A DNA stretch of 64,000 nucleotides, taken from contig NZ_VZPJ01000005.1 of the NCBI RefSeq assembly GCF_008801605.1, forward strand, positions 1 to 64,000. Reading direction: 5' to 3'. The DNA comes from Pseudomonas brassicacearum subsp. brassicacearum. GTDB lineage: Bacteria; Pseudomonadota; Gammaproteobacteria; Pseudomonadales; Pseudomonadaceae. The translations under genes were made by a program, and so were the position numbers. The notes beneath the pieces were generated by a model. It was not told the origin of the DNA and did not search any database. It saw nothing but the letters and a program-made list of their open reading frames with translations. This document shows positions 26,017 to 35,555 of the stretch, one piece after another; position 1 is the stretch's first letter; every line of letters begins with the position of its first letter.

Positions 26017-28515
26017 ATGACCCGCTCCCCGTTCCGCCGTCTTGTGTTTGGCACCCTGCGCCGACTGTTGTACCTCTGGGTTCGCTCAGAGACGATCAAC
26101 CAGTCGTCCTTCACCCTCAACCTCGACCGCAGTCGTCCGGTGTTCTACGTCCTGCAAGATCCTTCGCTCACTGACCTGGCGGTGCTCGACACCGAATGCA
26201 CCAAGGCCGGCCTGCCCCGTCCGGTGCTGCCGGTCTCGGTGGGCAACCTGCTGGAACCGGCGGCGTTTTTCTACCTGACGCCAGCGCCGGACTGGATCGG
26301 CCGCCAGGACAAGCGCGGTGCGCCGCCCACCCTGACTCGGCTGGTCAACGCCTTGACCCACAATGCCGCCGAAGACGCCCAGATCATCCCGGTCAGCGTG
26401 TTCTGGGGGCAGTCGCCCGACAGCGAATCCAGTCCCTGGAAACTGTTGTTCGCCGACAGTTGGGCCGTCACCGGACGCCTGCGCCGCCTGTTGAGCATCA
26501 TGATTCTGGGGCGCAAGACTCGCGTGCAGTTCTCCGCGCCGATCCACCTGCGCGAGCTGATCGAACACGACAAGGGCCACGAACGCACTGTACGCATGGC
26601 CCAGCGGATCCTGCGGGTGCATTTCCGCAATCTGAAAGCAGCGGTCATCGGCCCCGACATCTCCCACCGACGCAACCTGGTCAAGGGCCTGTTGAACCAG
26701 CCGCTGGTCAAGCAGGCGATTGCCGAGGAAGCCGAGCGGGAAAAGATCTCCGCCGAAAAAGCCAAGGCCCAGGCCCTGCGCTACGGCAACGAGATCGCCT
26801 CGGACTACACCTACACCGCGATCCGTTTCCTGGAAGTGGTGCTGAGCTGGTTCTGGAACAAGATCTACGACGGCATCAAGGTCAACCACATCGAAGGCGT
26901 GCAGAACGTCGCCCAAGGCCACGAAGTCATCTACGTGCCGTGCCACCGCAGCCACATCGACTACCTGCTGCTGTCGTACCTGCTGTTTCGCAACGGCCTG
27001 ACGCCACCGCACATCGCCGCCGGCATCAACCTCAACATGCCGGTGATCGGCGGCCTGCTGCGCCGTGGCGGGGCGTTTTTCATGCGTCGCACCTTCAAGG
27101 GCAACCCGCTCTACACCGCCGTGTTCAACGAATACCTGCACACGCTGTTCACCAAAGGTTTTCCGGTGGAGTACTTCGTCGAGGGCGGGCGTTCGCGCAC
27201 CGGGCGCATGCTGCAACCCAAGACCGGCATGCTCGCCATCACCCTGCGCAGCTTCCTGCGCTCGTCGCGCATGCCCATCGTGTTCGTGCCGGTCTACATC
27301 GGTTATGAGCGCGTACTGGAAGGCCGCACCTACCTGGGCGAACTGCGCGGGGCCAGCAAGAAAAAAGAATCGATCTTCGACATCTTCAAGGTCATCGGCG
27401 CCCTCAAGCAACGCTTCGGCCAGGTGGCGGTGAACTTCGGCGAACCGATCAAGCTGGCGGAATTCCTCGACGGCGAACAACCGGATTGGCGCCAGCAGGA
27501 ACTGGGCCCGCAATTCAAACCGGCCTGGCTCAACGCGACCACCAACCGCCTCGGCGAGCGCGTGGCCCGGCACCTGAACGAAGCCGCGGCGATCAACCCG
27601 GTCAACCTCGTCGCCCTGGCGCTGTTGTCCACCAGCCGCCTGGCCCTGGACGACCGCGCCATGGCCCGGGTGCTCGACCTGTACCTGGCGTTGCTGCGCA
27701 AGGTCCCGTACTCGCCCCACACCACCCTGCCCGAAGGCGATGGCCGGGCGCTGATCGAACATGTAAAAGGCATGGACCTGCTGTCGGAACAGAGCGATGC
27801 CCTGGGCAAGATTCTGTACCTGGATGAGCAGAACGCGGTACTGATGACCTACTACCGCAACAACGTCCTGCACATCTTCGCCCTGCCGGCGTTGCTGGCG
27901 AGTTTCTTCCAGAGCAGCTCGCGCATGAGCCGCGAGCAGATCCTGCGCTACACCCATGCGTTGTACCCGTACCTGCAATCGGAGCTGTTCATTCGCTGGT
28001 CGCTGGAAGAACTGGATGGCGTGGTCGACCAGTGGCTCGAAGCATTCGTCGAACAGGGCCTGCTGCGTTTCGAAAATGACCTGTACCTGCGTCCGGCGCC
28101 GAGTTCGCGGCACTTCGTGCTGCTGACCCTGCTGTCAAAAAGCATCGCCCAGACCTTGCAGCGCTTCTACATGACTGTTTCGCTGCTGCTCAACAGCGGC
28201 CAGAACACCATCAGCGCCGAAGAACTGGAAGACCTCTGCACCGTCATGGCCCAGCGCCTGTCGATCCTGCATGGCCTGAATGCGCCGGAGTTCTTCGACA
28301 AGAGCCTGTTCCGCCACTTCATCCAGACCATGCTCGACCTCGACGTACTGCGCCGCGACGAGGCCGGCAAACTCAGCTACCACGAACTGCTGGGCGAACT
28401 GGCCGAAGGCGCGGCCAAGCGAGTGCTGCCGGCGGAAATTCGCCTGTCGATCCGCCAGGTGGCGCTGCATCGCAGTGAAGATGCCGCAGAGGTCGCCATC
28501 AGCCCCGACAGTTGA
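26017..28515 (+). CDS. plsB: Glycerol-3-phosphate acyltransferase PlsB
   Basis: Membrane-associated enzyme that acylates position 1 of glycerol 3-phosphate, the first step of phospholipid synthesis. The 832-residue length fits the family. The HX4D catalytic block [13 protein letters not shown] is at about residue 310, GGAFFMRR follows, and the glycerophosphate-binding [11 protein letters not shown] is near 390. An [16 protein letters not shown] block completes the four acyltransferase motifs. Start ATG at 26017 ([15 protein letters not shown]). Its product passes via PlsC to CdsA, encoded at 3 kb. Confidence 0.97.
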   Translation: MTRSPFRRLVFGTLRRLLYLWVRSETINQSSFTLNLDRSRPVFYVLQDPSLTDLAVLDTECTKAGLPRPVLPVSVGNLLEPAAFFYLTPAPDWIGRQDKRGAPPTLTRLVNALTHNAAEDAQIIPVSVFWGQSPDSESSPWKLLFADSWAVTGRLRRLLSIMILGRKTRVQFSAPIHLRELIEHDKGHERTVRMAQRILRVHFRNLKAAVIGPDISHRRNLVKGLLNQPLVKQAIAEEAEREKISAEKAKAQALRYGNEIASDYTYTAIRFLEVVLSWFWNKIYDGIKVNHIEGVQNVAQGHEVIYVPCHRSHIDYLLLSYLLFRNGLTPPHIAAGINLNMPVIGGLLRRGGAFFMRRTFKGNPLYTAVFNEYLHTLFTKGFPVEYFVEGGRSRTGRMLQPKTGMLAITLRSFLRSSRMPIVFVPVYIGYERVLEGRTYLGELRGASKKKESIFDIFKVIGALKQRFGQVAVNFGEPIKLAEFLDGEQPDWRQQELGPQFKPAWLNATTNRLGERVARHLNEAAAINPVNLVALALLSTSRLALDDRAMARVLDLYLALLRKVPYSPHTTLPEGDGRALIEHVKGMDLLSEQSDALGKILYLDEQNAVLMTYYRNNVLHIFALPALLASFFQSSSRMSREQILRYTHALYPYLQSELFIRWSLEELDGVVDQWLEAFVEQGLLRFENDLYLRPAPSSRHFVLLTLLSKSIAQTLQRFYMTVSLLLNSGQNTISAEELEDLCTVMAQRLSILHGLNAPEFFDKSLFRHFIQTMLDLDVLRRDEAGKLSYHELLGELAEGAAKRVLPAEIRLSIRQVALHRSEDAAEVAISPDS

Positions 28516-28703
28516 AGGTTGTCGATCACTCACCGAGAAGCATGGAACGCTTGCGGTGAGTTGATGGGACAGTCAACCAGCTTACTCCGACGCTGCGCAG
28601 CGGCTAAGGCGACGTCAAACCAAGAAAAGACCTACAGAGAACTTTGGAGCAGGCCTTTAGGATGGGCTCACGTCAATGTCGACGTACTGAAAAGGAATTC
28701 AGC

Positions 28704-29078
28704 ATGAACATCATCACGTTAACCCTGCAACTGCCCGAAGGCTTTCAACTCCCGGAAGCCGCTCGCACCGAAGTCAGTGTGCAAAATGCTGCCGGCGCTC
28801 AGATCAGCGCCAGCGGCGGCCAGGGTTCCAACATGGCGCCTAAGGAGCCAGTGACCCAGCAGCCTTGGCAATATCGCTTTCTCCTCGACCCCAAGACGAC
28901 GCCCGTAGGGGAGGAACTCTCGGTCAAGGCACAAGCGTACGAAGGTGACACCGCGCTTTTTCTTGAAACCGAACAGGCCTTCACCTGGGATGGCGGCAAT
29001 CAACACGTTGACATCCTGCTGAGCCTGGCGCCAGCATCGATGGCTGAAACTGTTCAAGCGCCCGCGTTCGGTTCCTGA
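28704..29078 (+). CDS. YbaY-like protein without a signal peptide
   Basis: A 124-residue soluble protein starting MNIITLTLQLPEGFQLPEAA. Its second half (YRFLLDPKTTPVGEELSVKAQAY) resembles the matching part of the lipoprotein encoded next (FHLSYDPAQVKPGHRYAVSARI), so the two appear to be distant paralogues. It lacks a signal sequence and lipobox. The ATG at 28704 follows AAAGGAA; 20 upstream codons are open but unlikely. It is 91 nt before the lipoprotein gene. Function unknown. Confidence 0.7.
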   Translation: MNIITLTLQLPEGFQLPEAARTEVSVQNAAGAQISASGGQGSNMAPKEPVTQQPWQYRFLLDPKTTPVGEELSVKAQAYEGDTALFLETEQAFTWDGGNQHVDILLSLAPASMAETVQAPAFGS

Positions 29079-29169
29079 ACCGCGACGTTACGAATGGATG
29101 CTTGGACGCAAATCCGCTAAATGCTCATTGACGCCCGCGTGGCTGGCGTCAATGAGCCAGGTGCTTCCA

Positions 29170-29565
29170 ATGAAAAAACTCGCTCTGCTTGCATCCATGG
29201 CGCTACTGGCCGCTTGCCAATCGACAACCCCACCCTCCGCGTCCCTCGATGGCGAAGTCTTCTATCTGCAACGCATTGCCCTGCCGCCCAACGCTACCTT
29301 GAGCGTGAGCCTGCAGGACGTTTCCCTGGCCGACGCCCCTGCGGTGGTACTCGATGAGCAGAGCGGCCCGATCAAAGGCCAGGTCCCACTGCCGTTCCAC
29401 CTCAGTTATGATCCGGCCCAGGTCAAGCCCGGGCATCGTTATGCCGTGAGTGCCCGCATCGAAGTGGACGGCCAGTTGATGTTCATCACCACTGAACAAC
29501 ACGCCGTGCAACTCGATGGCAAGGATCCGCAGCCGTTGAAGATCCGCGTCAACGCCGCACGCTGA
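29170..29565 (+). CDS. YbaY-family lipoprotein
   Basis: A 131-residue lipoprotein: MKKLALLASMALLAACQS contains a lipobox (LAAC, Cys16). The mature part has the YbaY beta-sandwich pattern: VFYLQRIALPPNATLSVSLQD, then SLADAPAVVL and the GHRYAVSARIEVDGQLMFIT strand pair. It probably sits in the envelope; the role of YbaY-type domains is not established. It lies downstream of a related but signal-less gene and 33 nt before a DUF4197 gene, so the three may form one unit. Confidence 0.85.
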   Translation: MKKLALLASMALLAACQSTTPPSASLDGEVFYLQRIALPPNATLSVSLQDVSLADAPAVVLDEQSGPIKGQVPLPFHLSYDPAQVKPGHRYAVSARIEVDGQLMFITTEQHAVQLDGKDPQPLKIRVNAAR

Positions 29566-29598
29566 TTCCTTTTTCAAACTTTCATCAAGGACGCCATC

Positions 29599-30288
29599 AT
29601 GCTTCTTTCAACCTTCCGTTTCACCAGCCTGTGCGCAGGCCTGCTGATCTGCGCCAATGCCATGGCCCTGTCCCTGGGCGACCTGTCGCAAAAAGACGCC
29701 ACGGGCGGACTCAAGGACGCCTTGACCCAAGGCGCGCAGGTAGCGGTCAAGCAACTGGGCACACCCGGCGGCTTCAGCAACAACCCGGATGTGAAGATCG
29801 AACTGCCGGGCAAGCTCGGCAAAGTCGCCAGCAAGATGAAAGCCTTCGGCATGGGTGATCAGGTCGATCAACTGGAAACCAGCATGAACCAGGCCGCCGA
29901 AGCTGCGGTGGTCCAGGCCCAGCCGATCCTGGTCAATGCCGTGAAGAACATGAGCGTGGACGATGCCAAGGGCATTCTCAGCGGCGGCCAAGACTCCGCC
30001 ACGCAATACCTGAACAAGAGCAGCCGCGAGCAGATCCGCGCCAAGTTCCTGCCCATCGTCAAGCAAGCCACCGACAAGGTCGGCCTGGCGCAGAAATACA
30101 ATGCCTTCGCCGGCCAGGCCGCGACCTTCGGCGTGCTGGACGCCAAGAGCGCCAACATCGAAAACTACGTGACCGAGCAGGCGCTGGACGGGTTGTTCGA
30201 GATGATCGGCAAGCAGGAAGCCACCATTCGCCAGAATCCGGCGGCTGCGGCGACCAGTTTGGCGAAGAAGGTTTTCGGTACGCTCTGA
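29599..30288 (+). CDS. DUF4197 family secreted/periplasmic protein
   Basis: A 229-residue protein with an N-terminal signal peptide of about 23 residues ending ANAMALS. The rest is helical: LGDLSQKDATGGLKDALTQG, then FGMGDQVDQLETSMNQAAE, DDAKGILSGGQDSATQYL and LFEMIGKQEATIRQNPA, all typical of DUF4197. Function unknown; the family is often found with other envelope proteins of unknown role. It closes the possible three-gene unit with the YbaY-type genes. Confidence 0.85.
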   Translation: MLLSTFRFTSLCAGLLICANAMALSLGDLSQKDATGGLKDALTQGAQVAVKQLGTPGGFSNNPDVKIELPGKLGKVASKMKAFGMGDQVDQLETSMNQAAEAAVVQAQPILVNAVKNMSVDDAKGILSGGQDSATQYLNKSSREQIRAKFLPIVKQATDKVGLAQKYNAFAGQAATFGVLDAKSANIENYVTEQALDGLFEMIGKQEATIRQNPAAAATSLAKKVFGTL

Positions 30289-30306
30289 GTCTCAATCCGA
30301 AACAAC

Positions 30307-30396
30307 TGTGGGAGCGAGCTTGCTCGCGATGGCGGTATTGGCTTCAACATCTTGGTTGACTGTTACACCGCTATCGCGAGCAAGCTCGCTCCCACA
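30307..30396. repeat. REPIN between the DUF4197 gene and the RND permease gene
   Basis: Facing REP units TGTGGGAGCGAGCTTGCTCG and CGAGCAAGCTCGCTCCCACA, separated by about 45 nt, lie between convergent genes. Confidence 0.9.
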
Positions 30397-30423
30397 TTGG
30401 ATCTGTTCTGGCCTCTGAACGCC

Positions 30424-33400
30424 TCAGGTTTTCTTGACCCTGAACCACGCCGCATACAACGCCGGCAGGAACAACAGCGTCAACGCCGTCGCCACAATCA
30501 ACCCGCCCATTATCGCCACGGCCATCGGGCCGAAGAACAGGCTGCGTGACAGCGGGATCATCGCCAGCACCGCCGCCAGTGCGGTGAGCACAATCGGGCG
30601 GAAGCGGCGTACCGTCGCTTCGATGATCGCCTGCCAGGGCGACAGCCCCGCCTTGATGTCCTGTTCGATCTGGTCCACCAGGATCACCGAGTTGCGCATG
30701 ATCATCCCCGACAGCGCGATCGTGCCGAGCATGGCGACGAAACCAAACGGCTGGCGGAACATCAACAGGAACAGCGTGACACCGATCAACCCCAGCGGTG
30801 CGGTGAGAAACACCATGACGGTGCGTGAGAAACTGCGCAGTTGCAGCATCAGCAAGGTCAGCACCACCACGATGAACAACGGCACCCCGGCGTTCACCGA
30901 TTTCTGGCCGCGGGCCGAATCCTCTACCGTACCGCCCACCTCCAGCAGGTATCCGTCCGGCAGTTCTGCACGAATCGGGTCCAGGGTCGGGAAGATCTGC
31001 TGCACCAAGGTCGCCGGTTGTTCCTTGCCGTAGATATCGGCCCGTACGGTCACGCTCGGCAAGCGGTTGCGGTGCCAGATCACGCCTTCTTCGAAGCCGT
31101 ATTCCAGGGTCGCAATCTGCGACAGGGCAACGCTCTTGCCGTTGTCGGTCGGCACCGCCAGGCTCGGCAGCAACGACAGTTCGGTGCGCTCATGCACCGT
31201 GCCACGCAGCAGGATTTCGATCAGCTCGTTGTCTTCCCGATACTGACTGACGCTGGAGCCAGTGAGGGAGCTGCGCAGGAAACTCGCCAGGTTGGCCGTG
31301 CTCACGCCCAGGGCTCGGGCGCGGTCCTGGTCGACGTTCAGGTACACCACCTTGCTCGGCTCTTCCCAGTCCAGGTGCACATTGGTCACGTAAGGGTTTT
31401 CGCGAACTTTCTCCGCCACTTTGCGCGCCAGGGCGCGAACCTTTTCGATGTGTTCGCCCGTGACGCGGAACTGCACCGGGTAGCCGACTGGAGGGCCGTT
31501 TTCCAGACGGGTGACCCGCGAGCGCAGGGTCGGGAATTGTTCGTTCAGGGTCGAGATCAACCAACTGCGCAAAGGCTCGCGGTCTTCGATGGTCTTGGCC
31601 AGCACCACGAACTGGGCGAAGCTGGACGCTGGCAATTGTTGATCCAGCGGCAGGTAGAAACGCGGCGAACCGGTGCCGACGTAGGCCACGTAATTGTCGA
31701 TGCCCACGTGGTCCTTGAGCAGCGCTTCAAGGCGCTTGACCTGCTCGGCGGTGTTGCTCAGGGAGGCGCCTTCCTGCAGCTTCAGGTCGACCATCAGTTC
31801 CAGCCGCCCCGATGCCGGGAAGAACTGCTGCGGCACGAAACGGAACAACACCACCGAGCCGACGAACAACAGCACGGTCAGGATGATGACGGTTTTGCGA
31901 CGACGCACGCACCACTCCACCATCCGCCGGACACGCTTATAGAACGGCGTGCCGTACGGGTCGGTCTGGCCGTCAGCCGTGCCATGTTTGGCCGCGTGAA
32001 TTTTCGCCAGGTCCGGCAGGAGCTTTTCCCCCAGGTAAGGCACGAACACCACGGCAGCCACCCAGGACGCCAGCAGCGCCAGGGTCACGACCTGGAAAAT
32101 CGAACGGGTGTATTCGCCGGTGCCCGATTGCGCAGTGGCGATTGGCAGGAAGCCAGCCGCGGTGATCAACGTACCGGTGAGCATCGGGAATGCCGTGCTG
32201 GTCCACGCGAAACTGGCGGCCTTGATCCGGTCGAAGCCCTGCTCCATCTTGATCGCCATCATCTCCACCGCGATGATCGCGTCGTCCACCAGCAGCCCCA
32301 GTGCCAATACCAGCGCACCGAGGGAAATCTTGTGCAGGCCGATACCCAGGTAATACATCGCGGCAAACGTCATTGCCAGCACCAGCGGGATCGCCAGGGC
32401 CACCACCATCCCAGTGCGCAGCCCCAAGGAGAAGAAGCTCACCAGCAACACAATCGTCAGAGCTTCCACCAGCACCTGGACGAACTCACCAACCCCGGTC
32501 TTCACCGCCGCCGGTTGGTCCGACACCTTGCGCAATTGCATGCCGGCCGGGAGCGTGTTCTGGATCCGGGCAAAATCGACCTCGAGGGCCTTGCCCAACA
32601 CCAGGATGTCACCACCTTCCTTCATGGCCACGGCCAGGCCAATGGCGTCTTCGCCCATGAAACGCATGCGTGGCGCCGGTGGATCGTTGAACCCCCGGCG
32701 CACATCGGCCAGATCGCTGATGCGGAACGTACGATCGGCAACCCGGATCGGGAAGTTGCGGATCTCTTCCACGGACTGAAAATTCCCGGAAACCCGTAGC
32801 TGCAATCGCTCGCTGCCGGTTTCGAAGAAGCCGGCGGTCGATACGGCGTTCTGCTCTTCCAGAGCCTGCTGGACCGCCGCCAAGGGCAGGCCGAGGGTCG
32901 CCAGCTTGACGTTCGACAGCTCGATCCAGATCTTCTCGTCCTGCAAACCGAGCAGCTCGACCTTGCCCACGTCCTTGACCCGTTGCAGCTGGATCTGGAC
33001 GCGATCGGCGTAGTCCTTGAGCACGGCGTAGTCGAAGCCGTCACCGGTCAGCGCATAGATGTTGCCGAAGGTGGTGCCGAATTCATCGTTGAAAAATGGC
33101 CCTTGGATACCCGGCGGCAAGGTGTGGCGGATGTCACTGATCTTCTTGCGTATCTGGTACCACAGCTCGGGAATCTGCACCGAATGCAGGGAGTCGCGGG
33201 CCACGAAGGTCACCTGGGACTCGCCCGGACGGGAGAACGAGACGATCCGTTCGTAATCGCCGGTTTCCATCAGCTTCTTTTCAATGCGCTCAGTGACCTG
33301 ACGCGAGACTTCCTCGGCCGTGGCGCCCGGCCAGTTGGTGCGGATGACCATGGCCTTGAAGGTGAACGGTGGGTCTTCGCTCTGGCCGAGCTTGGTGTAG

Positions 33401-33489
33401 GAAAGCGCGCCAACGATCGCCAGCAACAGCATCAGGAACAGTACAATCTGGCGGTTGCGCAGCGCCCATTCGGAAAGATTGAAACCCAT
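30424..33489 (-). CDS. mexK: RND efflux permease, MexK-like
   Basis: Proton-driven inner-membrane pump of 1021 residues. The first helix is followed by the porter domain (LGQSEDPPFTFKAMVIRTNWPGA). The proton-relay region LGLLVDDAIIAVEMMAIKMEQG lies mid-protein. The C-terminal half repeats the fold (VPLFIVVVLTLLMLQLRSF, then GMIMRNSVILVDQIE). The adaptor gene is seven bases upstream and a TetR gene is divergent, with no outer-membrane channel gene. This layout between plsB and rsmJ matches mexL/mexJK of P. aeruginosa, which exports triclosan and erythromycin using a shared channel. The orthology is by position and size; the sequence could also be called TriC-like. Confidence 0.8.
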   Translation of the reverse strand: MGFNLSEWALRNRQIVLFLMLLLAIVGALSYTKLGQSEDPPFTFKAMVIRTNWPGATAEEVSRQVTERIEKKLMETGDYERIVSFSRPGESQVTFVARDSLHSVQIPELWYQIRKKISDIRHTLPPGIQGPFFNDEFGTTFGNIYALTGDGFDYAVLKDYADRVQIQLQRVKDVGKVELLGLQDEKIWIELSNVKLATLGLPLAAVQQALEEQNAVSTAGFFETGSERLQLRVSGNFQSVEEIRNFPIRVADRTFRISDLADVRRGFNDPPAPRMRFMGEDAIGLAVAMKEGGDILVLGKALEVDFARIQNTLPAGMQLRKVSDQPAAVKTGVGEFVQVLVEALTIVLLVSFFSLGLRTGMVVALAIPLVLAMTFAAMYYLGIGLHKISLGALVLALGLLVDDAIIAVEMMAIKMEQGFDRIKAASFAWTSTAFPMLTGTLITAAGFLPIATAQSGTGEYTRSIFQVVTLALLASWVAAVVFVPYLGEKLLPDLAKIHAAKHGTADGQTDPYGTPFYKRVRRMVEWCVRRRKTVIILTVLLFVGSVVLFRFVPQQFFPASGRLELMVDLKLQEGASLSNTAEQVKRLEALLKDHVGIDNYVAYVGTGSPRFYLPLDQQLPASSFAQFVVLAKTIEDREPLRSWLISTLNEQFPTLRSRVTRLENGPPVGYPVQFRVTGEHIEKVRALARKVAEKVRENPYVTNVHLDWEEPSKVVYLNVDQDRARALGVSTANLASFLRSSLTGSSVSQYREDNELIEILLRGTVHERTELSLLPSLAVPTDNGKSVALSQIATLEYGFEEGVIWHRNRLPSVTVRADIYGKEQPATLVQQIFPTLDPIRAELPDGYLLEVGGTVEDSARGQKSVNAGVPLFIVVVLTLLMLQLRSFSRTVMVFLTAPLGLIGVTLFLLMFRQPFGFVAMLGTIALSGMIMRNSVILVDQIEQDIKAGLSPWQAIIEATVRRFRPIVLTALAAVLAMIPLSRSLFFGPMAVAIMGGLIVATALTLLFLPALYAAWFRVKKT

Positions 33490-33495
33490 CGGGGA

Positions 33496-34596
33496 TTACT
33501 CCTTGGCCGTCAGGTTGACCACGCGGTTGGAGCGATCCACCGGCCGCACCTGCTGGCCGTCGAGGAGCACATGCACGCCGGCCGCCACCACCCAGTCATC
33601 TGGGTTGAGGCCTTCAAGCACCGGAACGGTCTTTTCGCCGAAGGCGCCGACCCGCACCGGGACTTTTTTCAGGGTGTTGTTGGCGTTGACCACCCAAACG
33701 TACGTCGCGCCATTTTCAGCCGTCAGGGCCGACAAGGGCACCGACAGCGGCACCTTGTCGGCAGTCTGGATAAACACCCGGGCGCTCTGGCCCAGCTCGG
33801 CCGGGACACTGCCAGCGGTGAAGGCCACACGGGCGGCGAAGGTACGGGACTTGGGGTCGGCGGCCGGCGAGAGCTCGCGAATACGTCCGCTGAAACGCTG
33901 GTCGGGCTGGCTCCACAGTTCGACCGAAACCGGCTGGCCGATCTTGAACCGGCCAAAACCCTGTTCCGGCAGGCTGATCAGCACTTCACGCTCGCCGTCG
34001 GTCGCCAGGGTGAACACCGTTTGACCGGCCGCCACCACCTGCCCGACCTCCACCGAACGCCGCGCAACCACGCCATCCTGGGGCGCACGCAGCACCGAAT
34101 AGCTGGCCTGGTTGTTGGCGACGTCGAACTCGGCCTTGATCTGCTTGAGCCGCGCGGTGCCGGAGCGGTAAAGGTTTTCGGCATTGTCGTACTGGGAGCG
34201 GCTGACCATCTGCCGTTCCATCAAGGTTTTGTAGCGGTCACGCTCGGCGCGCACCAGATTCAGGTTGGCCTCGGCGGCAGCGACCTGGGCACGGGAGGCC
34301 TCCAGTTGCAGGCGCACATCTTCGGGATCGAGTTCGGCCAGTGGTTGATTGGCCTTGACCCGCTGGCCCTCTTCGACCAGTCGTCGGCTCACCTTGCCGC
34401 CAATGCGAAAGGCCAGGTCGGGCTCGAACCGTGCTCGCACTTCACCGGGGTAACTGTCCATCGCCTGGGTTGAAGGTTGTGGTTTCACCACCAGGGCCGG
34501 GCGCACGGCGACCGGGACCGGCTCGTCATGACCGCACGCAGACAATAAAAAAGCCAGGGTGACTGGCACGGCGAGGGGCAAGGCATAGCGGAACAT
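33496..34596 (-). CDS. mexJ: RND periplasmic adaptor lipoprotein, MexJ-like
   Basis: Membrane-fusion protein of 366 residues linking the pump to an outer-membrane channel. The lipobox LLSAC puts the acylated cysteine at 21. SYPGEVRARFEPDLAFRIGGKV and APQDGVVARRSVEVGQVVAAG form the lipoyl halves, with a helical hairpin between them (LQLEASRAQVAAAEANLNLVR). The beta-barrel follows. The start ATG lies about 40 nt from the divergent operator region. It is co-transcribed with the permease gene. Confidence 0.85.
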   Translation of the reverse strand: MFRYALPLAVPVTLAFLLSACGHDEPVPVAVRPALVVKPQPSTQAMDSYPGEVRARFEPDLAFRIGGKVSRRLVEEGQRVKANQPLAELDPEDVRLQLEASRAQVAAAEANLNLVRAERDRYKTLMERQMVSRSQYDNAENLYRSGTARLKQIKAEFDVANNQASYSVLRAPQDGVVARRSVEVGQVVAAGQTVFTLATDGEREVLISLPEQGFGRFKIGQPVSVELWSQPDQRFSGRIRELSPAADPKSRTFAARVAFTAGSVPAELGQSARVFIQTADKVPLSVPLSALTAENGATYVWVVNANNTLKKVPVRVGAFGEKTVPVLEGLNPDDWVVAAGVHVLLDGQQVRPVDRSNRVVNLTAKE

Positions 34597-34633
34597 GGCG
34601 AGTGACCTTTCGCTAATGGTGCTTGGAATAATT

Positions 34634-34678
34634 ATACTGGCGAGTATGTTATTAATAGCAAACTCACCAGTCCAGTAT
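34634..34678. promoter_or_regulatory. Likely MexL-type operator in the divergent mexJ-mexL gap
   Basis: ACTGGCGAGT (34636-34645) and ACTCACCAGT (34662-34671) form an inverted repeat with one mismatch, inside an outer pair ATACTGG (34634-34640) / CCAGTAT (34672-34678). The AT-rich centre, GTTATTAATAGCA, could hold overlapping -10 elements. A TetR dimer site controlling both directions is the simplest reading. Confidence 0.6.
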
Positions 34679-34690
34679 TAAAGCGAAGAA

Positions 34691-35326
34691 ATGTCGAACA
34701 ATCCTCCAATCCCTTCCGGCCCCGGCCGTCCCAAGGACTTGGCCAAGCGCCAGGCCATTCTCGACGCGGCGAAGAAACTGTTCATGCATCTGGGTTATGC
34801 CAGCACCAGTATGGACGCCGTCGCCACTGAGGCGGGCGTGTCGAAACTTACGGTCTACAGCCATTTCAAGGACAAGGAGACGCTATTTTCCTCCGCCGTG
34901 ATCGCCAAGTGTGAGGAACAGGTACCGACGCTTTTTTTTGAATGGCCTGACGGCGTTCCGATCGAAAATGTGTTGTTGAACATCGCTCGCGGTTTCAACC
35001 AACTGATCAACAGCGACGAATCGCTGAATCTGCATCGGTTGATCATGGCCTTGGGTAGCCAGGACCCGAAGCTGTCGTCGATTTTCTTCGAAGCCGGCCC
35101 GCAACGGATACTCTCAGGCATGGAACGCCTGCTGACCAAGGTCAACCAGCACGGCGCCCTGAGCATCGACAAACCGCGCAACGCCGCCGAGCATTTCTTC
35201 TGCCTGATCAAGGGCGCAGCGAACTTCCGCCTGTTGTATGGCTGCGGCGCGCCACTGGAACCTGAAGCGGCCGAGGCCCATGTGCAGGAAGTGGTGGAGT
35301 TGTTTATGCGGGCTTATCGGCCTTAG
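34691..35326 (+). CDS. mexL: TetR-family repressor, MexL-like
   Basis: A 211-residue regulator. The N-terminal helix-turn-helix runs from RQAILDAAKKLFMHLGY through VATEAGVSKLTVYSHFKDKE (about residues 20-65). The C-terminal ligand domain is typical of the AcrR/TetR class (AEHFFCLIKGAANFRLL). It is divergent from the efflux genes with a palindromic operator between, so it probably represses them and itself. Length and position match MexL (about 212 residues). The inducing ligand cannot be told from sequence. Confidence 0.8.
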   Translation: MSNNPPIPSGPGRPKDLAKRQAILDAAKKLFMHLGYASTSMDAVATEAGVSKLTVYSHFKDKETLFSSAVIAKCEEQVPTLFFEWPDGVPIENVLLNIARGFNQLINSDESLNLHRLIMALGSQDPKLSSIFFEAGPQRILSGMERLLTKVNQHGALSIDKPRNAAEHFFCLIKGAANFRLLYGCGAPLEPEAAEAHVQEVVELFMRAYRP

Positions 35327-35345
35327 GCCTGCCACCGGTTTCTCT

Positions 35346-35450
35346 GACTGAGGTGGACCTGCGGGAGCAAAGCTTTCCCTGACAGAGGTTGACCTGTGGG
35401 AGCAAAGCTTTCCCCGACAGAGGTTGACCTGTGGGAGCAAAGCTTGCTCG
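35346..35450 (+). repeat. Three direct 35-bp repeats containing REP half-units
   Basis: Units start at 35346, 35381 and 35416, an exact 35-nt period. Each has GACAGAGGTTGACCTGTGGG (or a close variant) followed by AGCAAAGCTT. The first two then read TTCCCC or TTCCCT, while only the third continues into a full REP (GCTCGCGAT). This looks like recent tandem growth of a REP edge. Confidence 0.85.
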
Positions 35451-35519
35451 CGATGGCGGCGCTGCGATCTCTCAGAACACCGCGTCATCGTTCATCGCGA
35501 GCAAGCTTTGCTCCCACAG
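35430..35519. repeat. REPIN attached to the 35-bp tandem repeats
   Basis: TGTGGGAGCAAAGCTTGCTCGCGAT on the left faces ATCGCGAGCAAGCTTTGCTCCCACA on the right. Beyond it, TTCTCCGACAGAACACCTTTTCCCACAG repeats fragments of the tandem unit in reverse. Confidence 0.85.
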
Positions 35520-35555
35520 ATCATTCTTCTCCGACAGAACACCTTTTCCCACAGA

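Noticed and set aside
26086..28113. 675-residue open frame antisense to plsB
   Set aside because: Shadow of plsB codon bias; rich in Q, R, A, V and H with no domain and no ribosome site.
30841..32799. 652-residue open frame antisense to the RND permease
   Set aside because: Histidine/glutamine/arginine-rich shadow without motifs, fully inside an intact permease gene.
35346..35519. CRISPR-like array
   Set aside because: The 35-bp units are adjacent direct repeats with no unique spacers and consist of REP sequence.
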